Both the position numbers and the translations under genes were made by a program. Under the pieces are notes generated by a model. The model was not told where the DNA came from and ran no database searches. It saw only the letters and a list, made by a program, of their open reading frames with translations. 64,000 bases of DNA from Pedobacter steynii (GTDB lineage: Bacteria; Bacteroidota; Bacteroidia; Sphingobacteriales; Sphingobacteriaceae), in the NCBI RefSeq assembly GCF_001721645.1, contig NZ_CP017141.1, positions 6,138,001 to 6,202,000 of the forward strand. The letters are read 5' to 3'. Positions 35,664-46,058 of the stretch are shown piece after piece (the stretch's first letter is position 1; each line of letters begins with the position of its first letter).

Positions 35664-37973
35664 TTATTTACGTTTTCTGCGAATCAGCAACACCATTCCC
35701 AACAGGAATATGGCGCCGGGAATCAGCCCATAATACAATATCTCTAAAGTGCTCACCCCTGCTTTGGTCAGCATCAATTTATTATCTCTGGATTCAGGAC
35801 GGGATAGATCTACAGGGAATATCCCATCAGCAAACCAGCCAAAAATACCGATGGCAAAAGAGCCGTTCACGACCTCCATATTACTCCTTGCCAGCTCTTT
35901 ATTGCTAAAGAAATCGGCATCACCGGTTATTAAAATCCGCTGTTCCTTGTTCTTCAGTTTCCGGGTCAGCATCAAAGAAGAAGGAAAAGCACCCTGTTCA
36001 TCACCCGTCTTTGCATCAAATACCAAAGCAGCTGAGTCCAGTACAAACTGTCCTTTTTTGATCCAGGCGATCTTTTCATTCGTCATTAACAGCGGCTGAA
36101 TGGTAAAAGGCCCTTTATCATCCTGACTTAAGGCTGCGGCACCTGGCATCGAGATCTTTGCCTTTTCTTTATAAGCCTTTTCAAGCCGCGGACTCATGAC
36201 CACCGCAGCAGCAGCCAGGGTTGGCGTAACGAGTCCGTAAGAGAAATCCCTGCTTTTCTGCACCAGTGTTCCATTGCGCATTTTTACACCCATGGAATCC
36301 AGCAAAGGATTAACAATAGCTTGTTTACCGGGCTCGCCAGCAATCATCAGGTTCCCACCGTCAGCAACATATTTCTGTATTTTGGCTCTTGCAACGGGGC
36401 TAAACTGAACTCTGGGATCGCCAATCACCAATACAGAAATACCTGCAGGAATCTGTGCCTGTTCTAAAGACACACTGTCCAGGTCAAAACCCATATTGAC
36501 CATCGAATTCCGCATAAACTTGTTATTGATTAACATTTTGTAATCCCTGTCGCCGATCTTATCTATGCTCCGCTGATAACCATCTGTTGCAAAAACAACC
36601 TTTGGCGGAGTCACAATCAGGCGTTTCATCGCTGCCGCAATCTCTCCCTCTCCCGGCCAGAAATCAGCATCATCGAACGTCCTTAGAAAAGTGGTCTTCC
36701 CTTTATACTTTAGCTGGAATACCAGGCGGTCGTTCTCCCCCCGCAGGTCTACTTCTTTACGGATCTGCTCCGGACTTAAAAATCCGGCGGTATCAAAATC
36801 CGCAGCCTTTGCCTGTTCGGCAAACAAAGTTTTTAAGCTTTTCCCCTGGTTCATGACATAGAACTGAGGGTCCCTGTAATCGTAATAATAGACCCATTTC
36901 AGATTAAGATTAGACTTGAATCGTAAATATGGTTCCCAACGGGCCGTGGCCGGAATACGGCCAACAGGAGCGCCAAAACCATAGGAACTATGTAATCCAT
37001 TGACATAAGCCGTTACCTCAAGCGGCTCATCACCCATCTTTTTTAAGACTTCCTGGGTCGTTTTAACAATCGTATTGGTTTTGGTAAAGGTGGCATCATA
37101 GTAGCCGATTACAGGTTGGCGGGAGCTTAGATAGGCTACTGCCAATCCAATACTCAGCACCAAGAGGTATCTACCCGCATGATAAATAAGGGATTTGCTT
37201 ACCCTGGCCAGTTGTAATTTTGCAATCGTAAAACCAAGGAAAATTCCAGTAACTACGAAGTAATAGATCACATCACGACTATTTAGCAGACCTGCTACCA
37301 TACGTTCTGCCCTGCTGGGCATGGAAAGGCTATAGGTCAGGTCGCGGATAAAATCAAGACTTTGTCCGAAATTCCCGATATAGTTCATAAAAGCCAGTAC
37401 TGCAAAAGTGCAGATCGCAGCAACCACCTGATAGGTTGTGAGGCTGGACATAAAGATCCCGATTGCCGAATAAGTATTTAAAAGCAAATAGGCAACAAGC
37501 AGTGCCACAAGTGGATGTGGAAAATCAAAATGATCTATACATGCAAAACCGATCAGGAGAAAGAGGCCCATTAAAGCGATAATCACCAGATTATACATCA
37601 GCATGGCGAAAAACTTTCCATAAACGATCTGACTCAGTTTTACCGGAGATGAGTACAGCAGTTTAATGCTTCCGCTGCTCGTTTCCCTGCTGATGATGCC
37701 CATGGTTACCAATGGCGTATACAGATAGAGGCTGGAAAGAATGCTAAAAAAGATCCCGAAGGGAAGGTTACCTACCCTCAGGCTCGTGGTAAACAGCTTG
37801 TCTGTTAAAAAAGAAAAACCGGGAATAAATTGCTGGATATGTTGTATTTCATCTATCGCCGGAATCAGATCAAAACTCATTTGCAGAAACAAGATCATGA
37901 TCAGTAACCAGGCTATAGGGGAATAAAATAGCAAGCTGAGTTCCAGCCTCGCTATTTGTATTATTTTCTTCAT
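35664..37973 (-). CDS. GldF-GldG-like fused ABC permease (first copy)
   Basis: About 769 aa from the ATG at 37973 (MKKIIQIARLELSLLFYSP); the frame is open further upstream, but this start repeats that of the paralogue at 30194. ABC-2 permease (about 1-250) with TSSGSIKLLYSSPV, followed by a GldG-like periplasmic domain (MGDEPLEVTAYVNGL, VLVIGDPRVQFS) and the C-terminal helix IPGAIFLLGMV. The match with the second copy runs end to end, so the operon carries a duplicated gene. It lies 46 bp after the ABC ATPase, with which it should form a complex. Substrate unknown; the GldFG relationship concerns secretion/gliding transporters. Confidence 0.87.
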   Translation of the reverse strand: MKKIIQIARLELSLLFYSPIAWLLIMILFLQMSFDLIPAIDEIQHIQQFIPGFSFLTDKLFTTSLRVGNLPFGIFFSILSSLYLYTPLVTMGIISRETSSGSIKLLYSSPVKLSQIVYGKFFAMLMYNLVIIALMGLFLLIGFACIDHFDFPHPLVALLVAYLLLNTYSAIGIFMSSLTTYQVVAAICTFAVLAFMNYIGNFGQSLDFIRDLTYSLSMPSRAERMVAGLLNSRDVIYYFVVTGIFLGFTIAKLQLARVSKSLIYHAGRYLLVLSIGLAVAYLSSRQPVIGYYDATFTKTNTIVKTTQEVLKKMGDEPLEVTAYVNGLHSSYGFGAPVGRIPATARWEPYLRFKSNLNLKWVYYYDYRDPQFYVMNQGKSLKTLFAEQAKAADFDTAGFLSPEQIRKEVDLRGENDRLVFQLKYKGKTTFLRTFDDADFWPGEGEIAAAMKRLIVTPPKVVFATDGYQRSIDKIGDRDYKMLINNKFMRNSMVNMGFDLDSVSLEQAQIPAGISVLVIGDPRVQFSPVARAKIQKYVADGGNLMIAGEPGKQAIVNPLLDSMGVKMRNGTLVQKSRDFSYGLVTPTLAAAAVVMSPRLEKAYKEKAKISMPGAAALSQDDKGPFTIQPLLMTNEKIAWIKKGQFVLDSAALVFDAKTGDEQGAFPSSLMLTRKLKNKEQRILITGDADFFSNKELARSNMEVVNGSFAIGIFGWFADGIFPVDLSRPESRDNKLMLTKAGVSTLEILYYGLIPGAIFLLGMVLLIRRKRK

Positions 37974-38019
37974 TTGTATATAGTTTTCTTTGGTGATGAC
38001 TTCATTTGCGTGCCGATGC

Positions 38020-38943
38020 TTAGTTCGAGATCCTGGACAATTGGGCAAAGGTTTCATCCAATGAGCTTTTTTCCATATTCAGCTCACGCAAGCGCCATCC
38101 CTGCTTTGCACTTTCCAGCACCAGGGTTTCAGAAATACTGCGGTCGCCATTAAAATAGAGGCGCAACTGTTTTTCTGTCAGGTATTCTACTCTTGTAATG
38201 CCTTCTATGGCGAGCAGACTATCCTCCGCGGGTGCGTTTTCCATCAGCACAACCATACTGTGCGGCGCCACATAATTGTCGAAAGCTTCCATCGTGTCCG
38301 AAAACACAATGCGCCCGCTTTCGATCATCACGATTTGCTTACACAGGTATTGAACTTCGGTAAGGACGTGGGTAGAAAGGATCACCGCCCGTTCAGCAGC
38401 AATGTCTTTGATCAGGCCGCGAACTTCAATGATCTGGTTGGGATCGAGTCCGTTGGTTGGTTCATCAAATACCACGAGTTTTGGATGGTGAATAATGGCC
38501 TGGGCAATTCCCACCCTTTGCTTATACCCGCCAGATAAGTTCTTGATCAGGCGCTTACTGATATGTATCAGTCCACAGCGCTCTTTTACTTCATCCATGG
38601 CAGACCTTATTTGCCTACTGTCTATCGAACGCAGAATCCCACAATGCCTCAGGTACTCATCTACCGTTAAATCCATGTATAATGGAGGTGTCTGAGGCAA
38701 AAAACCGATTTCCTGTTTGGCCCGTTCCGGTTCCTTACTCAGGTCAATGCCATTGATGATCACCTCTCCCGCGGTTTGCGACAATACGCCGCAAAGGATG
38801 TTCATGGTAGTAGATTTACCCGCTCCATTGGAGCCTAACAGACCTACAATCCCACTCCTTGGGATCTCTATATTGATGTCACGAATAGCCCAGCTGGTAC
38901 TATAACGGTGCGACAGACCGCTAATACGAACGATTGGTTCCAT
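38020..38943 (-). CDS. ABC transporter ATPase (GldA-like)
   Basis: 307 aa. Walker A GSNGAGKST, Q-loop region FLPQTPPLY, signature LSGGYKQR, Walker B VVFDEPTNGLDP and the switch His (LSTHVL) are all intact. The C-terminal 70 residues are an extra domain, as in GldA and other ABC-2 ATPases. It is the first gene of the transporter part of the operon and presumably powers both GldF-GldG fusion permeases that follow. Gap to the first permease: 46 bp. Confidence 0.93.
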   Translation of the reverse strand: MEPIVRISGLSHRYSTSWAIRDINIEIPRSGIVGLLGSNGAGKSTTMNILCGVLSQTAGEVIINGIDLSKEPERAKQEIGFLPQTPPLYMDLTVDEYLRHCGILRSIDSRQIRSAMDEVKERCGLIHISKRLIKNLSGGYKQRVGIAQAIIHHPKLVVFDEPTNGLDPNQIIEVRGLIKDIAAERAVILSTHVLTEVQYLCKQIVMIESGRIVFSDTMEAFDNYVAPHSMVVLMENAPAEDSLLAIEGITRVEYLTEKQLRLYFNGDRSISETLVLESAKQGWRLRELNMEKSSLDETFAQLSRISN

Positions 38944-38977
38944 AGTAGTTAAATTTGGATTAAGAAAATTTATGAAG

Positions 38978-38999
38978 AGCAGGCTTAAAGAAGCCTGCT
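38978..38999. promoter_or_regulatory. Stem-loop between the lipoprotein and ABC ATPase genes
   Basis: AGCAGGCTT and AAGCCTGCT form a 9-bp stem with a 4-base loop. In the direction of transcription (minus) the following sequence is only weakly T-rich, so partial termination or an mRNA processing point is more likely than a full stop. Confidence 0.45.
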
Positions 39000-39004
39000 T
39001 TTGA

Positions 39005-39763
39005 TTAGTAGTCGTTGAACAAAAAGGGTTTTTGTTTTAACACTTCTGTTGTTTCACCGGCTGATCCAATCAGGGCCAGGGTGAAATTCCGGAAACGCCA
39101 TAAATTATCTTTGGCAACCCCCACTCCGTTTGTAGTATAACTGGCCAGGAGTTTTTGGGTTTCCTGATCCCGAAACTCAAAAATATAATCTCCGGTTTCT
39201 AATGGTGCCGCATAGCGCTTGTATTCAGTACCAGCTTTGTAAGCCAGCCCCTCCACTTCTTTACGTTCTCCATTGCTAACCAGGTAAACATTTACAGGTT
39301 TGCTTTGATAGGACAGGTTCAGAAATCTAATGCCGAATGTGCTGTCTGCAGCAGTGTAAGCAGGAGGAACAAAAGTAGAAAGCAGGTAATCAGGATGGGC
39401 CGCTGTCCCTGTAAAGTATAACCTGTTGATGCTTCCCTTTTTTATTTTAAGGTTCAGTTCAAACAATGGTTTACTTGTTGGCAATGTATCCGGATAGCTG
39501 TATACTGTTAAAGGCTGTTCTTCCTTAGTAATCGCGTATTTACCCAATTCATTAAAAGTAGCATAATAAAAAAGCTGTGCACTAGCGTAACGTTCCAAAG
39601 GATCGGTTCCTTTAAAGCTAGGCATTAACTTAATATTTCCAGGCATCGCATTAAATAGCGTAAGGTGACTAATAACAGCAGCCTCGTCGTTTTTTTTGCA
39701 GGAAACAAAAGCAAAGCACAATAAGCTGATTGACAGTATAATATTCCATTTATAAGTTTTCAT
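39005..39763 (-). CDS. DUF4397-like lipoprotein linked to a SusCD pair
   Basis: 252 aa. The signal peptide ends FAFVSC with Cys22, followed by KKNDE. Strands such as LTLFNAMPGNIKLM, IRFLNLSYQSKPVNVYLV and TGDYIFEFRD repeat in two sets, matching the two-part DUF4397-type beta domain. Such surface lipoproteins often accompany SusC/SusD and are presumed to bind substrate. It follows susD by 18 bp. 61 bp with a stem-loop separates it from the ABC ATPase. Confidence 0.7.
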   Translation of the reverse strand: MKTYKWNIILSISLLCFAFVSCKKNDEAAVISHLTLFNAMPGNIKLMPSFKGTDPLERYASAQLFYYATFNELGKYAITKEEQPLTVYSYPDTLPTSKPLFELNLKIKKGSINRLYFTGTAAHPDYLLSTFVPPAYTAADSTFGIRFLNLSYQSKPVNVYLVSNGERKEVEGLAYKAGTEYKRYAAPLETGDYIFEFRDQETQKLLASYTTNGVGVAKDNLWRFRNFTLALIGSAGETTEVLKQKPFLFNDY

Positions 39764-39781
39764 GTAGTTCAGTTTAGGTGT

Positions 39782-41224
39782 TTAATAACCGGGATTTTGA
39801 ATCAGTTTATTATTTGTCCGTATCTCGGTTAAAGGAATTGGATACAACAACTGATGATCTCCCGCCCAGGGCTGTTTAACAGGAATCACTGAAAGTACAT
39901 CATGTGCCTTTCCGGTCCTTTTGAGGTCCAACCAACGGTGCCCCCACTCCGAAAAAAACTCTGTTCTTCTTTCTTTCTCAATTGCAAGAACAACGGCTTC
40001 TTTGGAAAGTCCTGCGGGGAGCTCATCAATGCCTGCGCGACGGCGAATCACATTCAGATCGGCAATAGCAAGCCCCAATTGCTGGCTTCCCAATGTTAAA
40101 GCTTCCGCTCTGATTAAGTATTGTTCTGCCAGCCTTAATATGGTGTAGTATTCTGTGATCGGGCCTCCGATTGACGAATTACCTATTCCTATTTTATATT
40201 TGTGGACAAAATAATTGATTTCCCCAGCTTTAGTCACCGGCATTAGCCAGGAAGATTTCCGCTTATCGTTGTTTTCAAATTTCTGAACAAGGTCATCCGC
40301 AATGCGAACACCAAAATACTCATTAGCTACACCAGACTGATAAGGTTTTATGGCATAACCTTCCGCTGTGGCATTTCCACGTACGAGCGTCAGGTTGCTA
40401 TGCTGCATTTGCCAGATTGCTTCTTTATTATTCATTAAAAAAACCTCATTTAAATCCGCCCTCAACTCAAATAGTCCGTTTTGATTAATCACTTCCGTTG
40501 CAGCGGCAGCGGCATTGGAATAATCGCCCATAAAAAGGTAAACTCTGGCCAGCATGGCTGTTGCCGCCCATTTGTTCGGACGGATACGTTCTCCGGTTTT
40601 TGATCCGGAAAAATCAGCAGCAAGATCTGATTTGGCATCCTGTAAATCCTTAATCACCTGAGTATACACTTCCGCCTTTGGCGTACGGCTCATTTTAATG
40701 GTCTTATTAAAATCATCGGTAAGCACCAATGGTACGTCTCCAAAAAAGTTAACCAGGTAGAAATAGGTATAGGCCCTCATGAACTTTGCCTCAGCAGTCA
40801 GCTTAGTTCTAACCTCCTTATGCAGCTTTAAAGAAGTAGAAGCCGCGATTCCTTCAATAACGGCATTGGCATTATAAATATTCTTATAAGCAGTAGTCCA
40901 GAGGATAGCCGTACCCAGATCCGCCGAAGTGAGTTTATTGGTATACAATGCATTAAGGTTTGCGGCAGAGATATTTAACTCGTCGGCAGACTGGCTGCAA
41001 AAGGTTGTAGTTACCCCATTTCCAAAACCAAGGGACAGTTCGTTAATCAATTGCGAATAGGTTCCGGCCATGGCAGAGTTTGCCTGGTTATCATTATCAA
41101 AGACCTTCGCTGTAGTAATCGTATTGATTGGATCGGGAATGTCAATCAAATCTTTACAGGAAGAAAACATAAGGATACATGCCACTATAAAGGTATATCT
41201 GTTTAAATTTCTTTTCATCATCAT
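39782..41224 (-). CDS. SusD/RagB-family outer-membrane lipoprotein
   Basis: About 480 aa; three ATGs in a row (41224, 41221, 41218) precede KRNLNRYTFIVACILMFSSCKDL, where the Cys of SSCKD is the lipid anchor. The SusD fold shows KFMRAYTYFYLVNFFGDVPLV, TAMLARVYLFMGDY (TPR-like) and the C-terminal RRRAGIDELP ... ERRTEFFSEWGHRWLDLKRTG signature. It caps the SusC channel and captures the substrate at the surface. It starts 11 bp after susC. The substrate is not a known glycan here: no glycosidase is adjacent and a peptidase lies downstream. Confidence 0.93.
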   Translation of the reverse strand: MMMKRNLNRYTFIVACILMFSSCKDLIDIPDPINTITTAKVFDNDNQANSAMAGTYSQLINELSLGFGNGVTTTFCSQSADELNISAANLNALYTNKLTSADLGTAILWTTAYKNIYNANAVIEGIAASTSLKLHKEVRTKLTAEAKFMRAYTYFYLVNFFGDVPLVLTDDFNKTIKMSRTPKAEVYTQVIKDLQDAKSDLAADFSGSKTGERIRPNKWAATAMLARVYLFMGDYSNAAAAATEVINQNGLFELRADLNEVFLMNNKEAIWQMQHSNLTLVRGNATAEGYAIKPYQSGVANEYFGVRIADDLVQKFENNDKRKSSWLMPVTKAGEINYFVHKYKIGIGNSSIGGPITEYYTILRLAEQYLIRAEALTLGSQQLGLAIADLNVIRRRAGIDELPAGLSKEAVVLAIEKERRTEFFSEWGHRWLDLKRTGKAHDVLSVIPVKQPWAGDHQLLYPIPLTEIRTNNKLIQNPGY

Positions 41225-41235
41225 CTCATTAGGAA

Positions 41236-44200
41236 TTAAAAATTTACCGAAAGGCCACACAAATAGATTTTGGCGGGTGGAAGCGCCCCAAATTGCTGTA
41301 CATCAGGATCAAGTCCTTTCACATTACTAATCACAAATACGTTCTGAGCATTCATAAATATGCTTAGCGAGCTTGCACCGAGCTTTTTTGCCCATTTCTG
41401 ATCCAGCTCATAGGAAAGTGACGCATTCGACAGACGGATATAGGAAACCGTTCTATACCTGCCATCGGAATTAAAAAACAGCTGGGTACCCTCATTAAAT
41501 TTGGTAGTTGGTTTCGGATATAAGGCATGGTCACCCGGGGCTTTCCAGTAATTCCCGATCACCTCTTTTGGTAAATTTCCCGGAGCGCCTGGAAAGACAT
41601 CAGAACTGAAATTGGGATCTGCCCCTATAAAGTTATTGTAATTGAAAGAAGTACTCAGGCTGATGCCCTTGTATCTCAAAACATTAGTCAATCCACCGGT
41701 AAATCTTGGAGAAAGGTCTAATGCGACATACTGGTCACCACCACCGGCAAGGCCGGCATTCTGGCCAACAAAACCATCCCCGTTATAATCTTCCACCCTA
41801 TAAGTACCAGTCAGGGGGTCTACGCCTAAATAATGAAAAAGATATTGGGTATTGATAGATTTACCTACTTTATGCGTATTTACATAAGGAGAATGTTCAA
41901 TATCAGGATAAGAAACCAGTATATTTTTATTTCTGGAACCAAAAAGTGTTACCGACCAGTTAAATTTCTCTGAATTGATCAGGTTCGCATCCACTGTAAG
42001 ATCCCAGCCTTTATTGTCTACTACCGCAGGCCAGTTGGCCGTTACTGTAGGAAAGCCAGTATATACCGGCGTAGGGAAATCCGTCAGTTGATTGCCGCAG
42101 CGTTCCCGGTATACTGCAAATGCAACATTGATCCTGTTTTCTAAGAAACCAATGTTTACAGCAGTTTCCAGCTTTTTATTCACCTGCCATTTGTAATTAG
42201 GATTTACCGCCAGCAAACTGATTAAAGGAGCAGTCCCATCATAGTTGGGTAATGGGTCGGCATACTGTTTATTTTTACCCCATTGTGCCAGGTATTTATA
42301 ATCTCCAACCGCATCGCCACCCGTTAAGGCATAACTTCCTCTCAACTTCAGAAAACTGATAAACGAAGGAAGGGATTTTTTGATTGGTGCTTCTTCCGTT
42401 AAAATCCAGGCAGCTGCAACAGAGCCGAAATTACCGTAACGGTTGCCAGGTCCGAAGCGGGAAGATCCATCCCTGCGCCAGTTGATATTGACAATATATT
42501 TTGATTTCCAATTGTAGTTGATCCTGCCAAATACAGCAGCCAGTTTATGGTAGCCTACATCTCCGGTAGGATTGAAAATCTGAGGTGCCAGATTAATGGA
42601 TTCAATAAAATCATCGTTATCATAACCAAGTCCCATCAATGAATTGGCCTTAGTTACATTTTTTTGCCAGGAGCTTGCTAACAACAACTCCAGTGTTCCT
42701 TCGCTTATTTTCAGTTTATAATTTAACTGTGGTTCTATCAATAAATTAAGGTTATTGGTGCTTCCAAAGCGGCTGGATCCTGTTGGGTTAGTGATCGGGT
42801 CCTGCGCATAAATATAACCGAAATACTTAGTGGCATTATTGCTGTAGCCGTAACCCAATGCGGTAGAAAAATTCAGGTCTTTTAGTATTTCGTAATTCAA
42901 GGTCAAATTACCATTGAACATATGAGTATCTGAATAATACGGGACTTCCAGACCGCTAAAAGGGAATTTACTTGATCCATCAGGGCCTCTCCATGGTGCA
43001 AAGTTCAACAGGCCATCAGTCCCATAGATATCCGGTGCATTGGGCGCCAGAGTAGCCATACTGGGAATCGAGGTGGTATTGACTGTACTGTAAGTATACA
43101 TGCCCCTAAAATCTACCTTAAATCTCCTGTCGACAGTAGTATGCCCCATGTTAAAGGCCAGTCCGGCCCTTTGATTGCTTCCTTTACTGGTCAGGATCTC
43201 GGTTTGTTTGCCATAATTGGCGCCAAGGCGAAACTGGGTCTGAACATCACCACCGGTCAGACTCATCGTAACATTAGACTGTTTTCCAATATTACCCCAA
43301 AGTACTTTTTGCCAGTCTGTATATTTATTCTGGTCCCATAACACCAGATCAGGTGCATTTTCAAGCGTAGGAATAATATTGTCATTTTTAAATCCTTCCT
43401 TTCTGAGCTGCAGGTACTGCTCGGTATTCAATACATCCCAATGGCGTGTTACTTCAGAAAATCCCTGCTCCACACCCACCGAAAATTTAGTAGCCCCGGG
43501 CTTCCCTTTTTTTGTGGTGATCATAATGACACCATTAGCTGCCCTTGAGCCATAAATCGCGGTAGCATCACCATCTTTTAATACTTCGATACTTTCTATG
43601 TCTTTACTATTGATGTTAAACATCGGACTCTGGCCTCCGGTTGGAGACAATCCGTCCTGAACGACACCTGGAGAACCGGTCTGGTAATTGGAGTTTCCGC
43701 CCAGATCCAGCGTGTTTTGAGGCACTCCATCAATCACATATAAAGGTTCTGAAACGAAAGCAGAATTTATGGTTTTTCTTCCTCTGATTTCTACCTTCAC
43801 CGGACTGCTGGCATAACCAGCGGTGGAGGTAACGGTTACGCCGGGTATTCTACCCTGTAAAGCGAGCAAGGGATTCATCAGGGGCTGCTGTTCCAGTTCT
43901 TTTGAACTGATCCTCGCAATGTTACCGGTGCTTGTTCTGCGGTCTGTGGTTCCATAGGCCTGCACCATTACTTCATCCAGAAAGGATACCGATGGCTCCA
44001 GCATAATGGTCAGATAAAAGCCAGTCCCTGTTTTTACCACGCTCATATTTTTAGAAAAAGAACTGGTATTGACTTCCATTTTTTCGAACTCCGCCAACCT
44101 GACCTGCAGGGAATCAAATCCTACAGAGCTGAAGGTAATGACACTATTCTCCTCCATCTTTGTCAAGTTAAACTCTCCCCTGGCATTAGAACTGGTGTTT

Positions 44201-44682
44201 ACTCTTTTATTTTTTACCTTTAGTGTTACTCCACTCAGCGGTTCATTGGTCTTTTTATTGATGATATTTCCCTGCACTTCTATACCAACAGTAAAAACTG
44301 CGGCTACACGGTCCATAAGCGTCGGGGCCTTGGCCTTCAATAAAACGGTTTTGTTTACAATCTTATAAGTGATCGGCTGGTCGTTAAAACACTTTTCAAG
44401 CACCTCTTCTATCGCTGCGTTTTTTACAGAGATGGAGATCGGTTTACTCGCCTTAATCAGTCCTTCGCTAAAAAGGAAGTCGTAACCACTTTGCAACCGA
44501 ATATCCTTTAGTACCTTTTCTAATGCAGTATTTTTGGTATTCAGGGTAATGCGCTGCGCAAAACTGCTGGCACTTACCTGCATAATTGTAGCTATTAAAA
44601 TAACGGTGGTGAATCGCATCATTAGCAAAATTTTGTTCACATACTTTTTGAGTACGGGTTGGTTCGTATAGGTTTTATACAT
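41236..44682 (-). CDS. SusC/RagA TonB-dependent receptor with STN signalling domain
   Basis: About 1148 aa. After the signal peptide (MRFTTVILIATIMQVSASSFA) comes an STN domain (LEKVLKDIRLQSGYDFLFSEGL), then a CarboxypepD_reg-like domain (GNIINKKTNEPLSGVTLKVK), the plug (LQGRIPGVTV, VEIRGRKTI, LYVIDGVPQN, DATAIYGSRAANGVIMITTKKG) and a long beta-barrel. The STN domain is the hallmark of receptors that signal to an FecR/ECF pair, which lies directly upstream. The start at 44682 (MYKTYTNQPV) is chosen because the frame before it is not protein-like. Confidence 0.94.
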   Translation of the reverse strand: MYKTYTNQPVLKKYVNKILLMMRFTTVILIATIMQVSASSFAQRITLNTKNTALEKVLKDIRLQSGYDFLFSEGLIKASKPISISVKNAAIEEVLEKCFNDQPITYKIVNKTVLLKAKAPTLMDRVAAVFTVGIEVQGNIINKKTNEPLSGVTLKVKNKRVNTSSNARGEFNLTKMEENSVITFSSVGFDSLQVRLAEFEKMEVNTSSFSKNMSVVKTGTGFYLTIMLEPSVSFLDEVMVQAYGTTDRRTSTGNIARISSKELEQQPLMNPLLALQGRIPGVTVTSTAGYASSPVKVEIRGRKTINSAFVSEPLYVIDGVPQNTLDLGGNSNYQTGSPGVVQDGLSPTGGQSPMFNINSKDIESIEVLKDGDATAIYGSRAANGVIMITTKKGKPGATKFSVGVEQGFSEVTRHWDVLNTEQYLQLRKEGFKNDNIIPTLENAPDLVLWDQNKYTDWQKVLWGNIGKQSNVTMSLTGGDVQTQFRLGANYGKQTEILTSKGSNQRAGLAFNMGHTTVDRRFKVDFRGMYTYSTVNTTSIPSMATLAPNAPDIYGTDGLLNFAPWRGPDGSSKFPFSGLEVPYYSDTHMFNGNLTLNYEILKDLNFSTALGYGYSNNATKYFGYIYAQDPITNPTGSSRFGSTNNLNLLIEPQLNYKLKISEGTLELLLASSWQKNVTKANSLMGLGYDNDDFIESINLAPQIFNPTGDVGYHKLAAVFGRINYNWKSKYIVNINWRRDGSSRFGPGNRYGNFGSVAAAWILTEEAPIKKSLPSFISFLKLRGSYALTGGDAVGDYKYLAQWGKNKQYADPLPNYDGTAPLISLLAVNPNYKWQVNKKLETAVNIGFLENRINVAFAVYRERCGNQLTDFPTPVYTGFPTVTANWPAVVDNKGWDLTVDANLINSEKFNWSVTLFGSRNKNILVSYPDIEHSPYVNTHKVGKSINTQYLFHYLGVDPLTGTYRVEDYNGDGFVGQNAGLAGGGDQYVALDLSPRFTGGLTNVLRYKGISLSTSFNYNNFIGADPNFSSDVFPGAPGNLPKEVIGNYWKAPGDHALYPKPTTKFNEGTQLFFNSDGRYRTVSYIRLSNASLSYELDQKWAKKLGASSLSIFMNAQNVFVISNVKGLDPDVQQFGALPPAKIYLCGLSVNF

Positions 44683-44876
44683 TTCATCTGGTTTGCGACA
44701 AATTCTTAGCGGCCGATGAAACCATAGCATTGCTTTAACTCACAATATTTGCTAAGTTTGTTTGTCTGGTTTAGTTGATAGGATCTCAAAATTTTTGTTA
44801 ACGTATTCCGGCATCGGTCAGGAGTGTATCGAGCACTTCTGGCCTCTTTCTTAGGATTACGTTGCTTAAATAGTAT

Positions 44877-46058
44877 CTATTTTTTAACGATCACCCTCCT
44901 TCCCTCAATTTTAAAATGTACGTTCCCGGTATAATCGAGCATATTTAGTAGTTCTGAAATATTTTTGTCTCTGGAAATCTCTCCCTTAAATTTGAAATCA
45001 GGATCTGGTTGGGTTTCATAAATCACCTCTACATCGTACCACCTGGAAACCTTGGTCATGATGGACATCAGGTTTTCATTGAATTTGAAATAGCCATTCT
45101 TCCAGGCGAGTACATCTTCGAGATCTACATCCTGGATCAGTTTCATATTTCCCGAAGATACCTGGGATTGCTCACCGGGTTTCAGAATCAGGAATTCGGC
45201 GGCATTAACTCTGGTAGCATGAGTTACATTGGAAGATACTTTCACACTTCCGGATAATAAGGTTGTTTTAACGGCCTTCTCATCATCGTAAGCCATGATG
45301 TTAAAATGGGTACCCAATACTTCCACTGTTTGCCCTTTTGCCATCACCCGGAACGGCGCTTTTTTATTGTGGCTGATTTCAAAATAAGCTTCCCCTTTCA
45401 ATTCTACTTTTCTTTCTTTAGTAGCAAAAACTACAGGATACTTTAAGCTGGAAGAAGCATTTAAAAATACTTTCGAACCATCCGGCAAAATCACCTGCCA
45501 CTGTCCGCCACGGGGCGCTTCAATGGTATTGTATTCAGTCTTATTTTTATTGAAAGCATTTGGAGCAGCCTGATAGATCAATTGTCCGTTGCTGGTTTTA
45601 CTGATTGTCACTCCTGCCTGTTGCGCCAACTGCCCGTTAAGCGCATCGGTTAAACTGATTTTCTGTCCGTCGGCCAGGGTCAGCACGGCTTTATTTTTAC
45701 CAGGATTAATGTCGTTTTTCACGATCTGAGGTCCGTTAACGTCTTTATAATTGCTATAGAAGAATACAGCAGTCATCGCGATGATCAATACCGCAGCGGC
45801 AGCAACTAACCTAAATCTTAAAGTTGACTTTCCTGCAGGAGTAATGTTTAAATTACTTTCCATTACAGGGCGATCGATTTGTTGTCCGATATTTAACCAC
45901 ATCTGTCGTTTTACATCCAGATAGTCAATATCCTCAGGCTCCTGTTGCCGAAGCTCAGATTGCTTCACAAACCAGTTTTCGACCAGACGTATTTCTTCTT
46001 TTGAGGCACTGCCATCATTATACTTCCTGATCAATTCTATTACCTGTTCCCTATTCAT
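44877..46058 (-). CDS. FecR-family anti-sigma factor with DUF4974-like tail
   Basis: 393 aa. The cytoplasmic N-part (about 1-78) starts MNREQVIELIRKYNDG. One membrane helix (about 81-102, LVAAAAVLIIAMTAVFF) follows. The periplasmic FecR domain has IEAPRGGQWQVILPDGSKVFLNASS, AYFEISHNKKAPFRV and VEVLGTHFNI, and the C-terminal DUF4974 carries a FKFNENLMSIMTKVSRWYDVEV-like stretch. It keeps the ECF sigma factor inactive until the STN domain of the receptor signals. 194 bp separate it from susC. Confidence 0.94.
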   Translation of the reverse strand: MNREQVIELIRKYNDGSASKEEIRLVENWFVKQSELRQQEPEDIDYLDVKRQMWLNIGQQIDRPVMESNLNITPAGKSTLRFRLVAAAAVLIIAMTAVFFYSNYKDVNGPQIVKNDINPGKNKAVLTLADGQKISLTDALNGQLAQQAGVTISKTSNGQLIYQAAPNAFNKNKTEYNTIEAPRGGQWQVILPDGSKVFLNASSSLKYPVVFATKERKVELKGEAYFEISHNKKAPFRVMAKGQTVEVLGTHFNIMAYDDEKAVKTTLLSGSVKVSSNVTHATRVNAAEFLILKPGEQSQVSSGNMKLIQDVDLEDVLAWKNGYFKFNENLMSIMTKVSRWYDVEVIYETQPDPDFKFKGEISRDKNISELLNMLDYTGNVHFKIEGRRVIVKK

